Assembly: GCA_021777765.1 (NCBI GenBank)
Contig: JAJYDF010000001.1
Coordinates: 106,495-170,494 of the forward strand
Source: Pseudomonadota bacterium
GTDB taxonomy: Bacteria > Pseudomonadota > Gammaproteobacteria > DASZBR01
Reading direction: 5' to 3'
Length of the DNA stretch: 64,000 bases
This document shows, piece after piece, positions 18,586 to 29,219 of the stretch. Numbering within the stretch: the first letter of the stretch is position 1; the number at the start of each line of letters is the position of its first letter. The notes beneath the pieces are model-generated. The model was not told the DNA's origin. It ran no database searches and saw nothing but the letters and a program-made list of their open reading frames with translations. The translations under genes and the position numbers were made by a program.

Positions 18586-19422
18586 CTAAAATAATGCTTC
18601 AAACGGTTCTTCGATATTATTTTCAAGTGCTATATCCATAGCGTTTATTCTCTGTTGTTCCAAATTCTTAAAATCCCATAAATCTCTATCCATTAATTGA
18701 CTTAATTGCACGCTATTTAACGCATGTAAAATATTACTAGGTACTTTTGGGTTATCTGTTGCTAAATCTGCAATTAATTTTTTAACTTTTTTGCGCATCA
18801 AATTTTCTTGTGAACCACATAAATTACAAGGAATAATAGGAAATTGTTGTTCTTTGGCATACGCGATAATATCTTTTTCTTGGCAATAAGCGAGAGGGCG
18901 TATCACGATATGTTGTTTATTATCTGATAATAATTTAGGTGGCATCGATTTGATATGACCATTATATAAAATCGACATTAACAATGTGGTAATTAAATCA
19001 TCGCGGTGATGGCCTAAAGCAATTTTAGTAAAACCATTTTTTCTAGCGTAGGTATAAATATTGCCACGTCGTAAACGTGAACATAAAGAACAATACGTTT
19101 TACCTTCAGGAATTTTTTCTTTAACGATAGAATAAGTATCTCTACTTAAAATTTCAAACGGAATGTGCCGTTCGGTGAGCCAGGCACGTAAACCACTATC
19201 ATCCCAACCAGGTTGACCTTGATCTAAAGTAAATGCCACAACATCAATTTTATTATTAAAGCGTTTTTTTAAAAGATTTAATATACACAACATGGTAAAT
19301 GAATCTTTACCACCAGAAAGACAAGCCATAACTTTGTCACCCGCCTGCAACATATTGTAATCAGCGATGGCTTTACCCGTGTAATGCAGTAATTTTTTTT
19401 CAATTTTCGATTCTATTTTCAT
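18586..19422 (-). CDS. ttcA: tRNA 2-thiocytidine(32) synthetase
   Basis: TtcA thiolates cytidine 32 in certain tRNAs using ATP and an iron-sulfur cluster. The 278 residues carry the PP-loop SGGKDS (36-41) and the three cluster cysteines in CSLC (about residues 111-114) and PCNLC (about 204-208), matching the family. Length is close to E. coli TtcA (311), with shorter termini. It is divergent from tkt, with 157 bases between the start codons. I see no operon partner. Confidence 0.93.
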   Translation of the reverse strand: MKIESKIEKKLLHYTGKAIADYNMLQAGDKVMACLSGGKDSFTMLCILNLLKKRFNNKIDVVAFTLDQGQPGWDDSGLRAWLTERHIPFEILSRDTYSIVKEKIPEGKTYCSLCSRLRRGNIYTYARKNGFTKIALGHHRDDLITTLLMSILYNGHIKSMPPKLLSDNKQHIVIRPLAYCQEKDIIAYAKEQQFPIIPCNLCGSQENLMRKKVKKLIADLATDNPKVPSNILHALNSVQLSQLMDRDLWDFKNLEQQRINAMDIALENNIEEPFEALF

Positions 19423-19525
19423 TGGTCTCTCATGGTTGGCAAAAAATATATTTTAACATTATAAAAGCAGAATTTTATTGTTTCATTAATTTTTATCATC
19501 AATTACGTGTGATCCGCAGAACTCT

Positions 19526-19534
19526 TGTTATAAT
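19526..19534 (+). promoter_or_regulatory. Extended -10 promoter of tkt-gapA
   Basis: TG-T-TATAAT at 19526-19534, an extended -10 element with a perfect hexamer, 45 bases before the tkt start. A -35 hexamer is not obvious, as is common with extended -10 promoters. Confidence 0.5.
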
Positions 19535-19579
19535 GTGCAATTTTTAACGCCAATCTAACAACAGCGGAGAATCAGTGAT

Positions 19580-21574
19580 ATGACCACACGTCGAGAATTA
19601 GCCAATGCGATACGCGTATTAAGTATGGATGCTGTTCAAAAAGCCAACTCAGGTCATCCTGGAATGCCAATGGGCATGGCTGATATCGCTGAAGTCTTGT
19701 GGAATGATTTTTTAACACATAATCCATCGAATCCGCATTGGTTAAATCGTGATCGTTTTATTTTATCTAATGGTCACGGCTCTATGTTGCAATATGCATT
19801 ATTGCATTTAACGGGTTATGACTTATCCATCGAAGATATCAAACAATTCCGACAATTACATTCTAAAACACCGGGTCATCCGGAATTTGGTTATACGCCT
19901 GGTATTGAAACAACCACTGGTCCATTAGGGCAGGGCATTGCACACGGTGTTGGTATGGCCATTGCGGAACGTGCGTTAGCCACACAATTTAATCGTGAAA
20001 ATTTTAATATTATTGATCATTTCACTTATGTTTTTATGGGTGATGGCTGCATGATGGAAGGAATTTCACATGAAGTTTGTTCGTTAGCCGGCACATTAAA
20101 ATTAGGTAAATTAATTGCATTTTGGGACGATAACGAAATTTCTATCGATGGTCATGTGAGTGGTTGGTTTACAGATAATACACCACAACGATTTTTAGCT
20201 TATGGTTGGCATGTCATAGAAAATGTTGATGGGCATAATCCAGATGCAATATCTGCCGCTATTAAATCAGCGCGCGAAATTACAGATAAACCCACATTAA
20301 TTTGCTGTAAAACAATTATTGCGTATGGGGCACCTCATGCCGCTGGTACACATGATGCGCATGGCGCTGCATTGGGTGAACAAGAAGTTGAAGCGACTCG
20401 AAAAAATTTAGGTTGGAATTATCCGCCATTTGTTATTCCTGAAAATATTTATTCAGCATGGAATGCAACAGAAAAGGGCGCTCATGCTGAAAAAAATTGG
20501 CAGAAATTATTTGATGATTATCAAAAAGAATATCCTGATTTAGCTAAAGAATTATTACGACGTATTAATGGCGCATTACCAGAATCATTTTCACATCATA
20601 TGCAACAATTTATTGAACAAACACAACATAAAAATGAATCGATTGCCACGAGAAAAGCATCGCAAAATAGTTTAAATGTTCTCGCACAACAATTACCTGA
20701 ATTAATTGGTGGGTCTGCTGATTTAACAGGTTCTAATTTAACTTTATGGACTGGTGCAAAAACATTATCAGCTGAAAATACCGGCGGAAATTATATTTAT
20801 TATGGCGTTCGTGAATTTGGAATGTCAGCGATCATGTGTGGTATTGCCTTGCACGGTGGATTTATTCCATTTGGTGGCACTTTCCTCACCTTTGTAGATT
20901 ATGCAAAAAATGCAGTGCGCATGGCAGCCTTAATGAAACAAAGAGTTATTTTTGTTTATACACATGATTCAATTGGACTGGGTGAAGATGGCCCAACGCA
21001 TCAACCAGTAGAACATATTGGTATGTTGCGATTAACGCCACAATTATCTTTATGGCGTCCTTGTGATGCTGTTGAATCTGCAGTGGCATGGCAAATGGCT
21101 ATTGAACGTCATGATGGACCTACGTGTTTATTATTTTCACGACAAGCATTACCACAACAAACGCGCGATGATCAAACTTTAAATAATATTAAAAAAGGTG
21201 GATATATTTTGCAGGATTGTGAAGGACAAGCTGATGCCATTTTAATTGCAACAGGATCGGAAGTGAGTTTGGCGGTGGAAGCAGCGAAAGTATTAACAGA
21301 AAAAGGTAAAAAAATACGCATCGTATCTATGCCATCGACCGATGTTTTTGATCATCAATCGGAGCAATATCGAGACACTGTTTTACCAAAAAATATCACT
21401 GCACGTATCGCAATTGAAGCTGGTGCAAAAGACATTTGGTATAAATATGTTGGATTTAATGGTAAAATAATCGGCTTAAATCGCTTTGGTGAATCAGCGC
21501 CAGCGGCAAAAGTTTATCAGGCGTTAGGAATTACAAAAGAAGCAATTGTTGAAGCGGTAATGGGAATAATTTGA
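19580..21574 (+). CDS. tkt: Transketolase
   Basis: Thiamine-diphosphate enzyme of the non-oxidative pentose phosphate pathway, moving two-carbon units between sugar phosphates. The 664 residues are full length. Visible are the N-terminal [16 protein letters not shown] motif, the ThDP-binding [13 protein letters not shown] segment with the metal-binding aspartate, DDNEISIDG, and the middle-domain GVREFGM and [18 protein letters not shown] motifs. The gene is followed after 51 bases by gapA on the same strand and the two are likely an operon. In Legionella and Coxiella a pgk gene commonly continues this cluster; here a repeat element and hemA follow instead. Confidence 0.96.
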   Translation: MTTRRELANAIRVLSMDAVQKANSGHPGMPMGMADIAEVLWNDFLTHNPSNPHWLNRDRFILSNGHGSMLQYALLHLTGYDLSIEDIKQFRQLHSKTPGHPEFGYTPGIETTTGPLGQGIAHGVGMAIAERALATQFNRENFNIIDHFTYVFMGDGCMMEGISHEVCSLAGTLKLGKLIAFWDDNEISIDGHVSGWFTDNTPQRFLAYGWHVIENVDGHNPDAISAAIKSAREITDKPTLICCKTIIAYGAPHAAGTHDAHGAALGEQEVEATRKNLGWNYPPFVIPENIYSAWNATEKGAHAEKNWQKLFDDYQKEYPDLAKELLRRINGALPESFSHHMQQFIEQTQHKNESIATRKASQNSLNVLAQQLPELIGGSADLTGSNLTLWTGAKTLSAENTGGNYIYYGVREFGMSAIMCGIALHGGFIPFGGTFLTFVDYAKNAVRMAALMKQRVIFVYTHDSIGLGEDGPTHQPVEHIGMLRLTPQLSLWRPCDAVESAVAWQMAIERHDGPTCLLFSRQALPQQTRDDQTLNNIKKGGYILQDCEGQADAILIATGSEVSLAVEAAKVLTEKGKKIRIVSMPSTDVFDHQSEQYRDTVLPKNITARIAIEAGAKDIWYKYVGFNGKIIGLNRFGESAPAAKVYQALGITKEAIVEAVMGII

Positions 21575-21625
21575 AAGTAGGAAAAGGCAGGATTAATTAA
21601 TAATGAATTTTATTAAGGAAACTCT

Positions 21626-22639
21626 ATGACAATCAAAGTCGCAATTAATGGTTATGGCAGAATTGGTCGCAATATTTTACGTGCTTGTTACGAAGCAAAA
21701 CGTAACAAAGAAATTCAAATTGTTGCTGTAAATGATTTAGGTGACGTAAATACCAATGTCCATTTAACAAAATATGATTCAACACACGGACGATTTCCTG
21801 GTGAAATATCTGCTGTTGAAGGCGCAATGAAAATTAATGGCGATATTATTAAAGTTTACGCAGAACGTGATCCCAGTAAATTACCTTGGAAAGAATTAGG
21901 TGTTGATGTGGTTTTTGAATGTACTGGATTATTTACTTCAAAAGAAAAAGCCAGCGTACATTTAACAGCAGGTGCCAAAAAAGTGATTATTTCTGCGCCT
22001 GGTGGTAAAGATGTTGATGCCACAATTGTCTATGGCGTCAATCAAAATACCTTAAAAGCATCACATACGGTTATTTCAAATGCATCATGTACTACAAATT
22101 GTTTAGCACCTCTTGCAAAGGTGTTACATGAAAAAGTGGGTATTGAACAAGGCTTAATGACAACCATTCATGCTTACACCAATGATCAATTATTAGTTGA
22201 TTCAGCGCATAGCGATTTGCATCGTGCACGATCTGCAACACAATCCATGATTCCAACTAAAACAGGTGCAGCAAGTGCCATTGGTTTGGTTTTGCCTGAT
22301 TTAAATGGCAAATTAGATGGATTAGCAATTCGCGTGCCAGTATTAAATGTTTCAATTGTTGATTTAGTATTTACTGCGAAACGTGAAACCACTGTCGATG
22401 AAATCAATCAAATAATGCATGCTGCAGCAGAATCCCCCGAATTAAAAGGCATTTTAATCTATAATAATGAACCATTAGTTTCTGTTGATTTTAATCATAA
22501 TCCAGCATCCTCTATTTTTGATGCAACTCAAACTAAAGTCATTGGAAAAATGGTTAAAGCGATGGCTTGGTATGACAATGAATGGGGCTTTTCTAATAGA
22601 ATGTTGGATACAGCAGTGGCGTTTATGAATGCAAAATAA
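21626..22639 (+). CDS. gapA: Glyceraldehyde-3-phosphate dehydrogenase
   Basis: Converts glyceraldehyde 3-phosphate to 1,3-bisphosphoglycerate in glycolysis and gluconeogenesis. The 337 residues show the NAD-binding [13 protein letters not shown] at the N-terminus, the catalytic [12 protein letters not shown] motif with the active cysteine near residue 155, the [22 protein letters not shown] segment and the C-terminal [18 protein letters not shown] lies just before the ATG. It is the second gene of the tkt-gapA unit; a 168-bp repeat element directly follows. Confidence 0.96.
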   Translation: MTIKVAINGYGRIGRNILRACYEAKRNKEIQIVAVNDLGDVNTNVHLTKYDSTHGRFPGEISAVEGAMKINGDIIKVYAERDPSKLPWKELGVDVVFECTGLFTSKEKASVHLTAGAKKVIISAPGGKDVDATIVYGVNQNTLKASHTVISNASCTTNCLAPLAKVLHEKVGIEQGLMTTIHAYTNDQLLVDSAHSDLHRARSATQSMIPTKTGAASAIGLVLPDLNGKLDGLAIRVPVLNVSIVDLVFTAKRETTVDEINQIMHAAAESPELKGILIYNNEPLVSVDFNHNPASSIFDATQTKVIGKMVKAMAWYDNEWGFSNRMLDTAVAFMNAK

Positions 22640-22680
22640 CCCTTGTAGTGTCATCAACGCACGTGATGTACATGAATGAT

Positions 22681-22848
22681 GTCATCCCCGCACGCGCAGA
22701 ATGTGAAAAGAATATTAAGCTATCAAGCGGGGATCCATAGCCCAAAATTGAAAAGTATGAAAGTAGTTTTTTTAGATTAAATAAATTGTAATAGATTCCC
22801 GCTTGATATCTCATTATGTTCGCTGATTACTGTGCAAACGGGAATGAC
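22681..22848. repeat. Double-hairpin dispersed element, copy A (MITE-like)
   Basis: Begins gtcatccccgc and ends gggaatgac, with internal aagcgggga and tagattcccgcttgata blocks, so two hairpin modules face each other. The right module (22790-22848) is nearly the same as 56012-56070 in copy B. No coding capacity. It separates gapA from hemA. Confidence 0.7.
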
Positions 22849-22865
22849 AATAAAGAAGAGAAAAT

Positions 22866-24110
22866 ATGGCATTAATAGCATGTGGTATTAATTACAAAAC
22901 AGCCGATCTTAAATTAAGAGAACGGCTGGCTATCACGCCTGAAAAATTATCACCTACCTTAAATCATTTAATTCAACATAAAGAAATCAAAGAAGCTGCG
23001 ATTTTATCTACCTGTAATCGCACCGAAATTTATTGTGCAGCCAATAAAAATATCATTTTATTAGATTGGTTGAGCCAGTATCATCAAATTTCAGCCAATG
23101 AATTGCAACCGCATTATTATCAATATCACGATCACGCGGTATTTAAACATGCACTACGTGTTGCTAGTGGCTTAGATTCAATGATTTTGGGTGAACCAGA
23201 AATATTCGGCCAAATGAAAAATGCTGTTGCTAGTGCAGAACAAGTAGGTACTGTAGGTAAACGATTAAAACAATTATTTTCTGCTGTTTTTTCAGCGAGT
23301 AAAACGGTTAGAACACAAACAGCGATAGGTGTCAGTCCATTAACTATTTCCACAATCACCACCACGATTGCAAAGCGTATTTTTGCTGATTTAGCAAAGT
23401 GTAAAGTTTTATGTATCGGCGCAGGTGATACGATTAACATGGTGGCACAACATCTGGTTAAACAGGATGTCACGCAATTAGTTATTGCCAATCGAACGAA
23501 ATCTAGAGCACAACAATTAGCCAATAAATTTAATGCAACCGCAATTTCATTAAATGATTTATCCGATAATTTATCCCAAGCAGATATCATTATTGCAGCA
23601 ACTTTAAGTGAATTACCTATTTTAGGAAAAGGTGTTATCGAATCCGCGTTAAAAAAGCGTAAACATAAACCTATTTTAATTATCGATTTAGCTGTACCTC
23701 GTAATATCGAAGCACAAATTGCACAATTAAATGATGTTTATTTATATACACTTGATGATTTCCAACGTTTTATTCTGGAAAACAAAGACAAGCGTGAATT
23801 AGCCGCGCAACAAGCAGAGAATATTATTGATTTGCAAACGACATATTTTATGAAATCTCAAAAATTACGATTGGCTGCTGCTACCATTCGATCTTATCGA
23901 GAAAAAATGCAAAATTTACGCGATCAAGAGCTTAAAAAAGCAATGCAACGGGTGAGTAACGGGGAAAATCCACAGCAAATTTTGCATCAATTTTCTGAAT
24001 CTTTATTAAATAAATTATTACATCAACCCACCATGCAGTTACGCCGCGCAGCTTTGGAAGATCAAACAGAATTGTTTTCGCTGGCAAGAGAAATGTTTGA
24101 TGTAGATTAA
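22866..24110 (+). CDS. hemA: Glutamyl-tRNA reductase
   Basis: Reduces glutamyl-tRNA to glutamate-1-semialdehyde, the first step of C5 haem synthesis. The 414 residues have the catalytic cysteine in STCNRTE (C51), the LDSMILGEPEIFGQ motif, the NADPH-binding segment CIGAGDTINMVAQHL and the C-terminal dimerisation helices. In E. coli hemA is followed directly by prfA and prmC; here the order hemA-prfA-prmC is kept but 2.5 kb and 0.4 kb of foreign-looking minus-strand DNA separate the three. The gene ends near a palindromic repeat and a strong terminator (24366-24387). Confidence 0.95.
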   Translation: MALIACGINYKTADLKLRERLAITPEKLSPTLNHLIQHKEIKEAAILSTCNRTEIYCAANKNIILLDWLSQYHQISANELQPHYYQYHDHAVFKHALRVASGLDSMILGEPEIFGQMKNAVASAEQVGTVGKRLKQLFSAVFSASKTVRTQTAIGVSPLTISTITTTIAKRIFADLAKCKVLCIGAGDTINMVAQHLVKQDVTQLVIANRTKSRAQQLANKFNATAISLNDLSDNLSQADIIIAATLSELPILGKGVIESALKKRKHKPILIIDLAVPRNIEAQIAQLNDVYLYTLDDFQRFILENKDKRELAAQQAENIIDLQTTYFMKSQKLRLAAATIRSYREKMQNLRDQELKKAMQRVSNGENPQQILHQFSESLLNKLLHQPTMQLRRAALEDQTELFSLAREMFDVD

Positions 24111-24162
24111 TCGAATTGTACCTGTTGATATTTAAATTCAATCATCCATTTGAAAATTGTAA

Positions 24163-24194
24163 CCTGGACAAAGGAGTGCAACGACGTATCCGGG
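24163..24194. repeat. Palindromic extragenic repeat (cctgga...tccggg)
   Basis: Arms cctgga (24163-24168) and tccggg (24189-24194), related to the element at 2260-2338. An open frame at 24150-24395 (TTG start) crosses it and is not credible. The rest of 24111-24419 holds no gene that I can see. Confidence 0.4.
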
Positions 24195-24365
24195 ATTCTA
24201 CCTAGCCAAATTTTGCCAACTTGCTTTGCGTCTCTCATTAATAATGGCTTACGGTCAGGTGCATCCTATCTGTTTAATAAAAAAGGTATACAAGCTCTTT
24301 GCATGATAAATATCTCATCAATTCCTCTTCTCTCAGTTTTAATAGGTTGTTTTAGTCAAATCCAT

Positions 24366-24387
24366 AAAAAAGAACCGGTTCTTTTTT
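24366..24387. terminator. Bidirectional terminator between hemA and J-domain/ankyrin gene
   Basis: aaaaaagaacc (24366-24376) and ggttctttttt (24377-24387) form a perfect 22-bp palindrome with a T run on each strand. It lies between two convergent genes, 33 bases from the stop of the minus-strand gene. Confidence 0.7.
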
Positions 24388-24419
24388 ATTGTTAGATTGG
24401 TGTGGTATTGGTGATGAAT

Positions 24420-26377
24420 TTATAGAGAGGGAGCAGGTCTTTTTTTATCTAGTAATCTTTTGTTATTTTTTTCTAGTGTCTGAGCAAACAAATTAACAAT
24501 TTCCTGATTAGTCGATAAGCTGGTTAAAGCGCAGTGATAGGGATTATCTTTAGTGATAAATATATCGCAACCTTTTTCAAGTAAATACTCTACAAATGGT
24601 TGTTTATTGAGAGCAGTCGCTTTTGATAGTAATGCAAAGCCAATTTTAGGATCTGCAATATTCTGTGCGGAATATTTGCTGAATTTTTCTTGAAACAATT
24701 CTAGTTCATCTGCTTCGATGTGTTTAATAAGCAAATTTAATCTATCTGATTGTGTGTCATTGTTTTGATTGGGTTGATTAAAAATACTGAAATTAGATAA
24801 TAGCGATAAGCTATTGGTAGTGTTTGGGGCGCTGTTTTTTTTGGATTTGTTCTGCTGCTAATTGAGTTAATTGTTGAAATTTATTTTTTAATTTATCATC
24901 TTGCGTTATCTGTTCTGGGGTTTGACCATTTTTATTTTTTGCGGCAAGTAGATCGCCCAACATTTTATAAGCCTCTAATTGGTATTTTTCTAGTAAATAA
25001 TGTTCAAAAAATTCTACAAAATGAAGTTTTGATTTACTTTTATTTTTCTTATTATCTCTTTCTGCAATAATGTGTAAACAATTATTTTGTTGGCCATCTT
25101 TAAAAAAACAGCTTGAGGAGATAAATCGAGTAGTTGTCGCCATATTGACTTTGTTTGATTTAAATGAAGCAAGCAATGTGCAATCGTAATTTGAAATATT
25201 TTTGCATATTGATCAGCGCTCAAATAATCTTTCATTTGAGGAGTAGCCATATAGATTAAAGATTCTGCCAGGAGCTCTAGTGCGTTATTTTTTGCAAAAT
25301 ATTCAATATCATTATAAGAAGGTAGTAAGTGTAATGGAATGAGCATATTAAAAATAGAAACTATTGTTTCTTGTACTCTTTTAAACTTTCGTCCGCGAAT
25401 ATTGCAATCAGCCAAGGCTATAAAGGGTGTGTCATTATCTTCATCATGTGGAACGAATGAATAACCCAATGAAAGTAGTGTGTTTAAATCTTTTAATCCA
25501 TTAATGTGATAACTCCTTCGAATCATGGAATGGATAATTTTACCGGGATTGTGTCTATCAAAATAGGCTTTTAAACCGGGTGGATTTAGATGTAACAATG
25601 TATCGATGGCTTCAAATAAATCGGCGCCGTAAGTCACAAATTGATCAACAATTTTAAATATTAAGTTTTTTGGAGTATATTTCAGTGCATCTATTAGCCC
25701 ACTTGTTAATATACTTTTTTTATTTCTTTCTGGTATATAAATCTTACTATTACAACCATATTGAATTTGTTGTTCTAATTTGTTTATTAATAAGTCAATA
25801 ATTTCTTTGTTGAAATGAAGAAAAGCGATAGGAATAGTTTTTAAATCATTAATAGATATCAAGTTACCACATCTATCTCTTTCTACTTCTTTAGTGTCAA
25901 TGTCAAAATTTAAATCTAATAAACATCGAACAACACTGGTGTTGCCATTAATAATGGCTATTTCTAAGGCGTTTATTTTATATCCACCATTGTATGGCAG
26001 GGTCGTATGCACGTAATTAAAACCTGAATGTTCAGCCAATGCTGCACGTACACCATTAAGATCATTGTTTTTCGCAGCAGTTAATAAAGGTGTCAAAATT
26101 TGTGTGTAATCGATTAATGGAACCAAAGTAGAAAATATAGATGGTTTAACATCTTCAGGTAAATTTAAATTATTTTCTGAATCATATTTTTTCTTTTCTC
26201 TGGATCGCTTAATGTTCTATAAGCTTCATTAATTGCTTTGAATTTTTCTGTTGTATCTTCTGCATTTTCTGGATTTTCATCAGGATGAGAATTGAGCACA
26301 AGTTTTTTGTAAGCCGTGTTTATTTCATCTGCGGAGTCTGTTATTTGTACACCTAGAATTTCATAATAATTGGACAT
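24420..26377 (-). pseudogene. J-domain plus ankyrin-repeat candidate effector with three homopolymer frameshifts
   Basis: Four open segments read as one protein of about 650 residues. The first (26377 down) is a J-domain with intact HPD (SHPDENP); it leaves frame at an A6 run near 26200, where one more A gives the canonical SDPEKRKKYD. The second (to about 25108) holds ankyrin-type repeats (for example NALEIAIINGNTSVVRCLLDLNFDID); it leaves frame at T7, where T8 restores it. The third (to about 24840) leaves frame at A8, where A7 restores it and continues through a linker into a last ankyrin-like unit (PFVEYLLEKGCDIFITKDNPYHCALTS). All three sites are homopolymers of 6-8. The gene could be decaying, phase-variable, or rescued by slippage. 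The ATG at 26377 ([10 protein letters not shown]) is the natural J-domain start; a TTG lies 5 codons upstream. Confidence 0.82.
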
Positions 26378-26598
26378 GGTAAAAAGATTCAATTTTATTT
26401 AGGAGCAATCATTCTAGATTAAAAAGTTGATTTAGGATATAAAAAAGTCGGTGTAACGAAGTAAATTAGAAAATGATATTTGAAAAGTGATTTCTGTTTA
26501 GCGCATAAAATATAAACATTCAAACAATACCGCTCGCAATTCAAAATGGTGTCAGTGTATACTATTTAATTACATTTTTAGGACAGCATTAATCAGCT

Positions 26599-27684
26599 AT
26601 GAAACCCTCTTTACAACATAAATTAACCACTTTGGTCGAACGTCACGAAGAAATTAGTGCTTTGTTAAGTGATCCAGAAGTTATTTCTGATACGACGCGT
26701 TTTCGTGAGTTATCAAAAGAATATGCCCATTTAGAATCTTTAGTGCAATGTTATCGCGAGCATCAATCATTACTGCAAAATCAGCAAGAAACACAAGAAT
26801 TATTAAATGAAACCGATCCAGAAATACGAGAAATGGCTGAAAGTGAATTACAGACAATTAAAGATCGTTTGGAAAATGTTGATCAACAATTACAAGCTTT
26901 GTTATTGCCGCGAGATCCGCACGATCATAATAATGTATTTTTAGAAATTCGTGCTGCCGCCGGTGGTGATGAATCAGCAATTTTTGCAGGTGATTTATTT
27001 CGTATGTATACCCGTTATGCAGAATCACGTGGCTGGGCTGTGGAAATTATCAGTGAATCTGATGGCGAACATGGTGGTTATAAAGGCGTAACTGCAAGAA
27101 TTTCAGGTAATGATGTTTATGCGAATTTAAAATTTGAATCGGGTGCACATCGCGTGCAACGCGTTCCTGAAACAGAAGCGCAGGGGAGAATTCATACATC
27201 AACTTGCACTGTTGCCATTTTGCCGGAAATGGATGAGGTTGAAGATATCGTAGTTAATCCTGCTGATTTAAAAATTGATACTTACCGTGCATCCGGTGCT
27301 GGTGGTCAGCATGTGAATAAAACTGATTCAGCCATTAGAATTACACATATTCCAACTGGCACAGTGGTTGAATGCCAAGACGAACGTTCACAACATAAAA
27401 ACCGTGCACGCGCCATGTCACTATTAAAAGCAAAATTATTAAATGCCGAACAAACTAAACAACAGAAAGAGCAAGCTGAAACACGCAGAAATTTAGTCGG
27501 TACTGGTGATCGATCTGAACGAATTCGCACTTATAATTTCCCACAAGGTCGTTTAACAGATCATCGTATTAATTTAACGTTATATAAATTAAATGACATT
27601 ATGGAAGGTCATTTAGAGGATGTGATTAATCCATTACGTCAAGAACATCAAGCGGATTTATTAGCATCAATGGGTGATGATTAA
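26599..27684 (+). CDS. prfA: Peptide chain release factor 1
   Basis: RF1 recognises UAA and UAG and triggers peptide release. At 361 residues it is the usual length. It carries the class I release-factor core: [21 protein letters not shown], the [17 protein letters not shown] region and the catalytic GGQ loop in [13 protein letters not shown] (about residue 234-236, glutamine normally methylated by PrmC). The prmC gene follows after a short inserted minus-strand gene. In-frame TAG codons in neighbouring accessory genes should therefore stop translation normally in this organism. Confidence 0.96.
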   Translation: MKPSLQHKLTTLVERHEEISALLSDPEVISDTTRFRELSKEYAHLESLVQCYREHQSLLQNQQETQELLNETDPEIREMAESELQTIKDRLENVDQQLQALLLPRDPHDHNNVFLEIRAAAGGDESAIFAGDLFRMYTRYAESRGWAVEIISESDGEHGGYKGVTARISGNDVYANLKFESGAHRVQRVPETEAQGRIHTSTCTVAILPEMDEVEDIVVNPADLKIDTYRASGAGGQHVNKTDSAIRITHIPTGTVVECQDERSQHKNRARAMSLLKAKLLNAEQTKQQKEQAETRRNLVGTGDRSERIRTYNFPQGRLTDHRINLTLYKLNDIMEGHLEDVINPLRQEHQADLLASMGDD

Positions 27685-27712
27685 TTGATAATTGAATGAT
27701 TTGTTAATCTCA

Positions 27713-28072
27713 TTATTGTACAGAAAAAGAACATAATTCTGGTGATTGAGTACAACATGGTCCGCCATACTGACAATGTTTATTCGTCCAATATTGGGGA
27801 TTATTTACTTTACTAATACTCACCATCGTATAAAGAAAACCAAAATAACCCTGTTTAGGACTATAATAACAATACACGCGATTTTGTGGTCCAACTTCAG
27901 CCAGTGAAAAATAACCTGAAGTGTTAGGTAATGGTTGTGTGATCACCCAATCATTCGGCGATGCAGTTGCAGGGTTGTCAGGACATTGTGTCGATGAAGC
28001 GAATAAAACAGATGGAAATAATATTGATGTGGTTAGTATAAAAAATGCTATGATTATATTAATAATTTTCAT
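27713..28072 (-). CDS. Small secreted cysteine-rich protein (DUF3757-like, uncertain)
   Basis: A 119-residue protein with a clear Sec signal peptide: KI at the start, a hydrophobic core (IINIIIAFFILTTSILFPSVLFA) and a likely cleavage site after FASS. The mature part has seven cysteines, including CC near the C-terminus, suggesting disulfides and a periplasmic or extracellular location. The CPDNP start of the mature domain and the PLPNTSGYFS stretch resemble DUF3757 proteins of Legionella relatives; this is a guess from memory. It sits between prfA and prmC on the opposite strand, with only 23 bases between its start and the prmC start, so it interrupts a normally tight operon. Confidence 0.7.
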   Translation of the reverse strand: MKIINIIIAFFILTTSILFPSVLFASSTQCPDNPATASPNDWVITQPLPNTSGYFSLAEVGPQNRVYCYYSPKQGYFGFLYTMVSISKVNNPQYWTNKHCQYGGPCCTQSPELCSFSVQ

Positions 28073-28095
28073 GACCGTTTATCCCAAGTAAGAAA

Positions 28096-28950
28096 ATGAA
28101 TACGACGATTTATTATAGTTTACAGAATGCTTACCAACAACTTGCTGGTTGTTCTGATACATCCCATTTAGATGCGGAAATATTGTTAGCGCATGTTTTA
28201 CAATGTAAGCGCAGTAGTTTACGTGCACATCCTGACAAAGTTTTAACGACAGAACAGCAATCACTATTTAATCAATTAATTGATCAGCGCTTAAAAGGCG
28301 TACCAGTTGCTTATATAATTGAGCATCGCGAATTTTGGTCAGTGAAATTACAGGTTTCTCCTGCAACATTAATTCCTCGACCTGAAACAGAATGTTTGGT
28401 AGGGATGGTATTGGCAACAGTGCCTGCTGAAAAACCACTTATTGTTGCGGATTTGGGTACAGGCAGTGGCGCTATTGCAATTTCTCTCGCTAAAGAACGT
28501 CCTCATTGGCACATTTTAGCGACGGACAATGAATGGGCTGCATTATCTATAGCCCAACAAAATGCATATCAATTAGGATTAAACAACATTACATTTTTTT
28601 ATGGCGATTGGTTTCAAGCGCTCCCCACCCATTTAAAATTAGATGTAGTTGTATCTAATCCTCCTTATATTTCTGAGCAAGATCCCCATTTGGATTTAGG
28701 TGATTTACGATTTGAACCGCGTTCTGCATTAGCTTCTGGCCCGGATGGTTTAAAAGATTTAACAATAATCATTGCACAAGCTCAAAAATATATGCAACCT
28801 GGCGCTTGGTTATTTTTAGAACATGGCTATAATCAAGGATCAGCAGTGCAAACATTATTACAACGCGCTGGTTATTTAAATGAAGTTGGCTTAAAAGATT
28901 TAGCAGGACAACCTCGTGTTGCGATGGGGCAAACCGGATTGTACGAATAA
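28096..28950 (+). CDS. prmC: Release factor glutamine methyltransferase
   Basis: PrmC methylates the glutamine of the GGQ motif in RF1 and RF2 with S-adenosylmethionine. 284 residues: an N-terminal helical domain, then the SAM-binding VADLGTGSGAIAISLA and the diagnostic NPPY catalytic motif (VVSNPPYISE) with the following FEPRSALASGPDGL segment. The target gene prfA lies just upstream. It is followed by a large inverted pair of dispersed repeats that may end its transcript. Confidence 0.95.
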   Translation: MNTTIYYSLQNAYQQLAGCSDTSHLDAEILLAHVLQCKRSSLRAHPDKVLTTEQQSLFNQLIDQRLKGVPVAYIIEHREFWSVKLQVSPATLIPRPETECLVGMVLATVPAEKPLIVADLGTGSGAIAISLAKERPHWHILATDNEWAALSIAQQNAYQLGLNNITFFYGDWFQALPTHLKLDVVVSNPPYISEQDPHLDLGDLRFEPRSALASGPDGLKDLTIIIAQAQKYMQPGAWLFLEHGYNQGSAVQTLLQRAGYLNEVGLKDLAGQPRVAMGQTGLYE

Positions 28951-28965
28951 AGAATCCTACTTTTT

Positions 28966-29088
28966 TTCCTTCTCCCGCTTGCGGGAGAAGGTGCCGAAGG
29001 CGGATGAGGGTGGTTTAAATACATGTATAAAACCTTTTAATACCCCTCATCCGCCTTAGGCGCCTTCTACCTTCAGGTAGAAGGAAAA
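28966..29088. repeat. Inverted pair of dispersed palindromic repeats
   Basis: Two oppositely oriented copies of the ccttctcccgc...gcgggagaaggtgccgaaggcggatgaggg element: 28966-29010 and 29044-29088 (the second diverged, with a ctaccttcaggtag hairpin). Together they could fold into a 120-base hairpin. Probably acts as the transcript end of prmC. Confidence 0.75.
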
Positions 29089-29219
29089 AAAATGAATATT
29101 AATTTTAGATTTACAACATTTATTCTTTCTGCTATAGATGCACGTTTTAATTTTCACCGGATGAAGTATTAAGGCAGTAATTATGTTATGGAACGATATG
29201 GTAGTGTGGAGGTGTGGTT

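Noticed and set aside
24150..24395. 81-residue open frame after hemA
   Set aside because: It starts at TTG without a ribosome binding site, crosses a palindromic repeat and a region before a terminator, and the sequence does not look like a protein.
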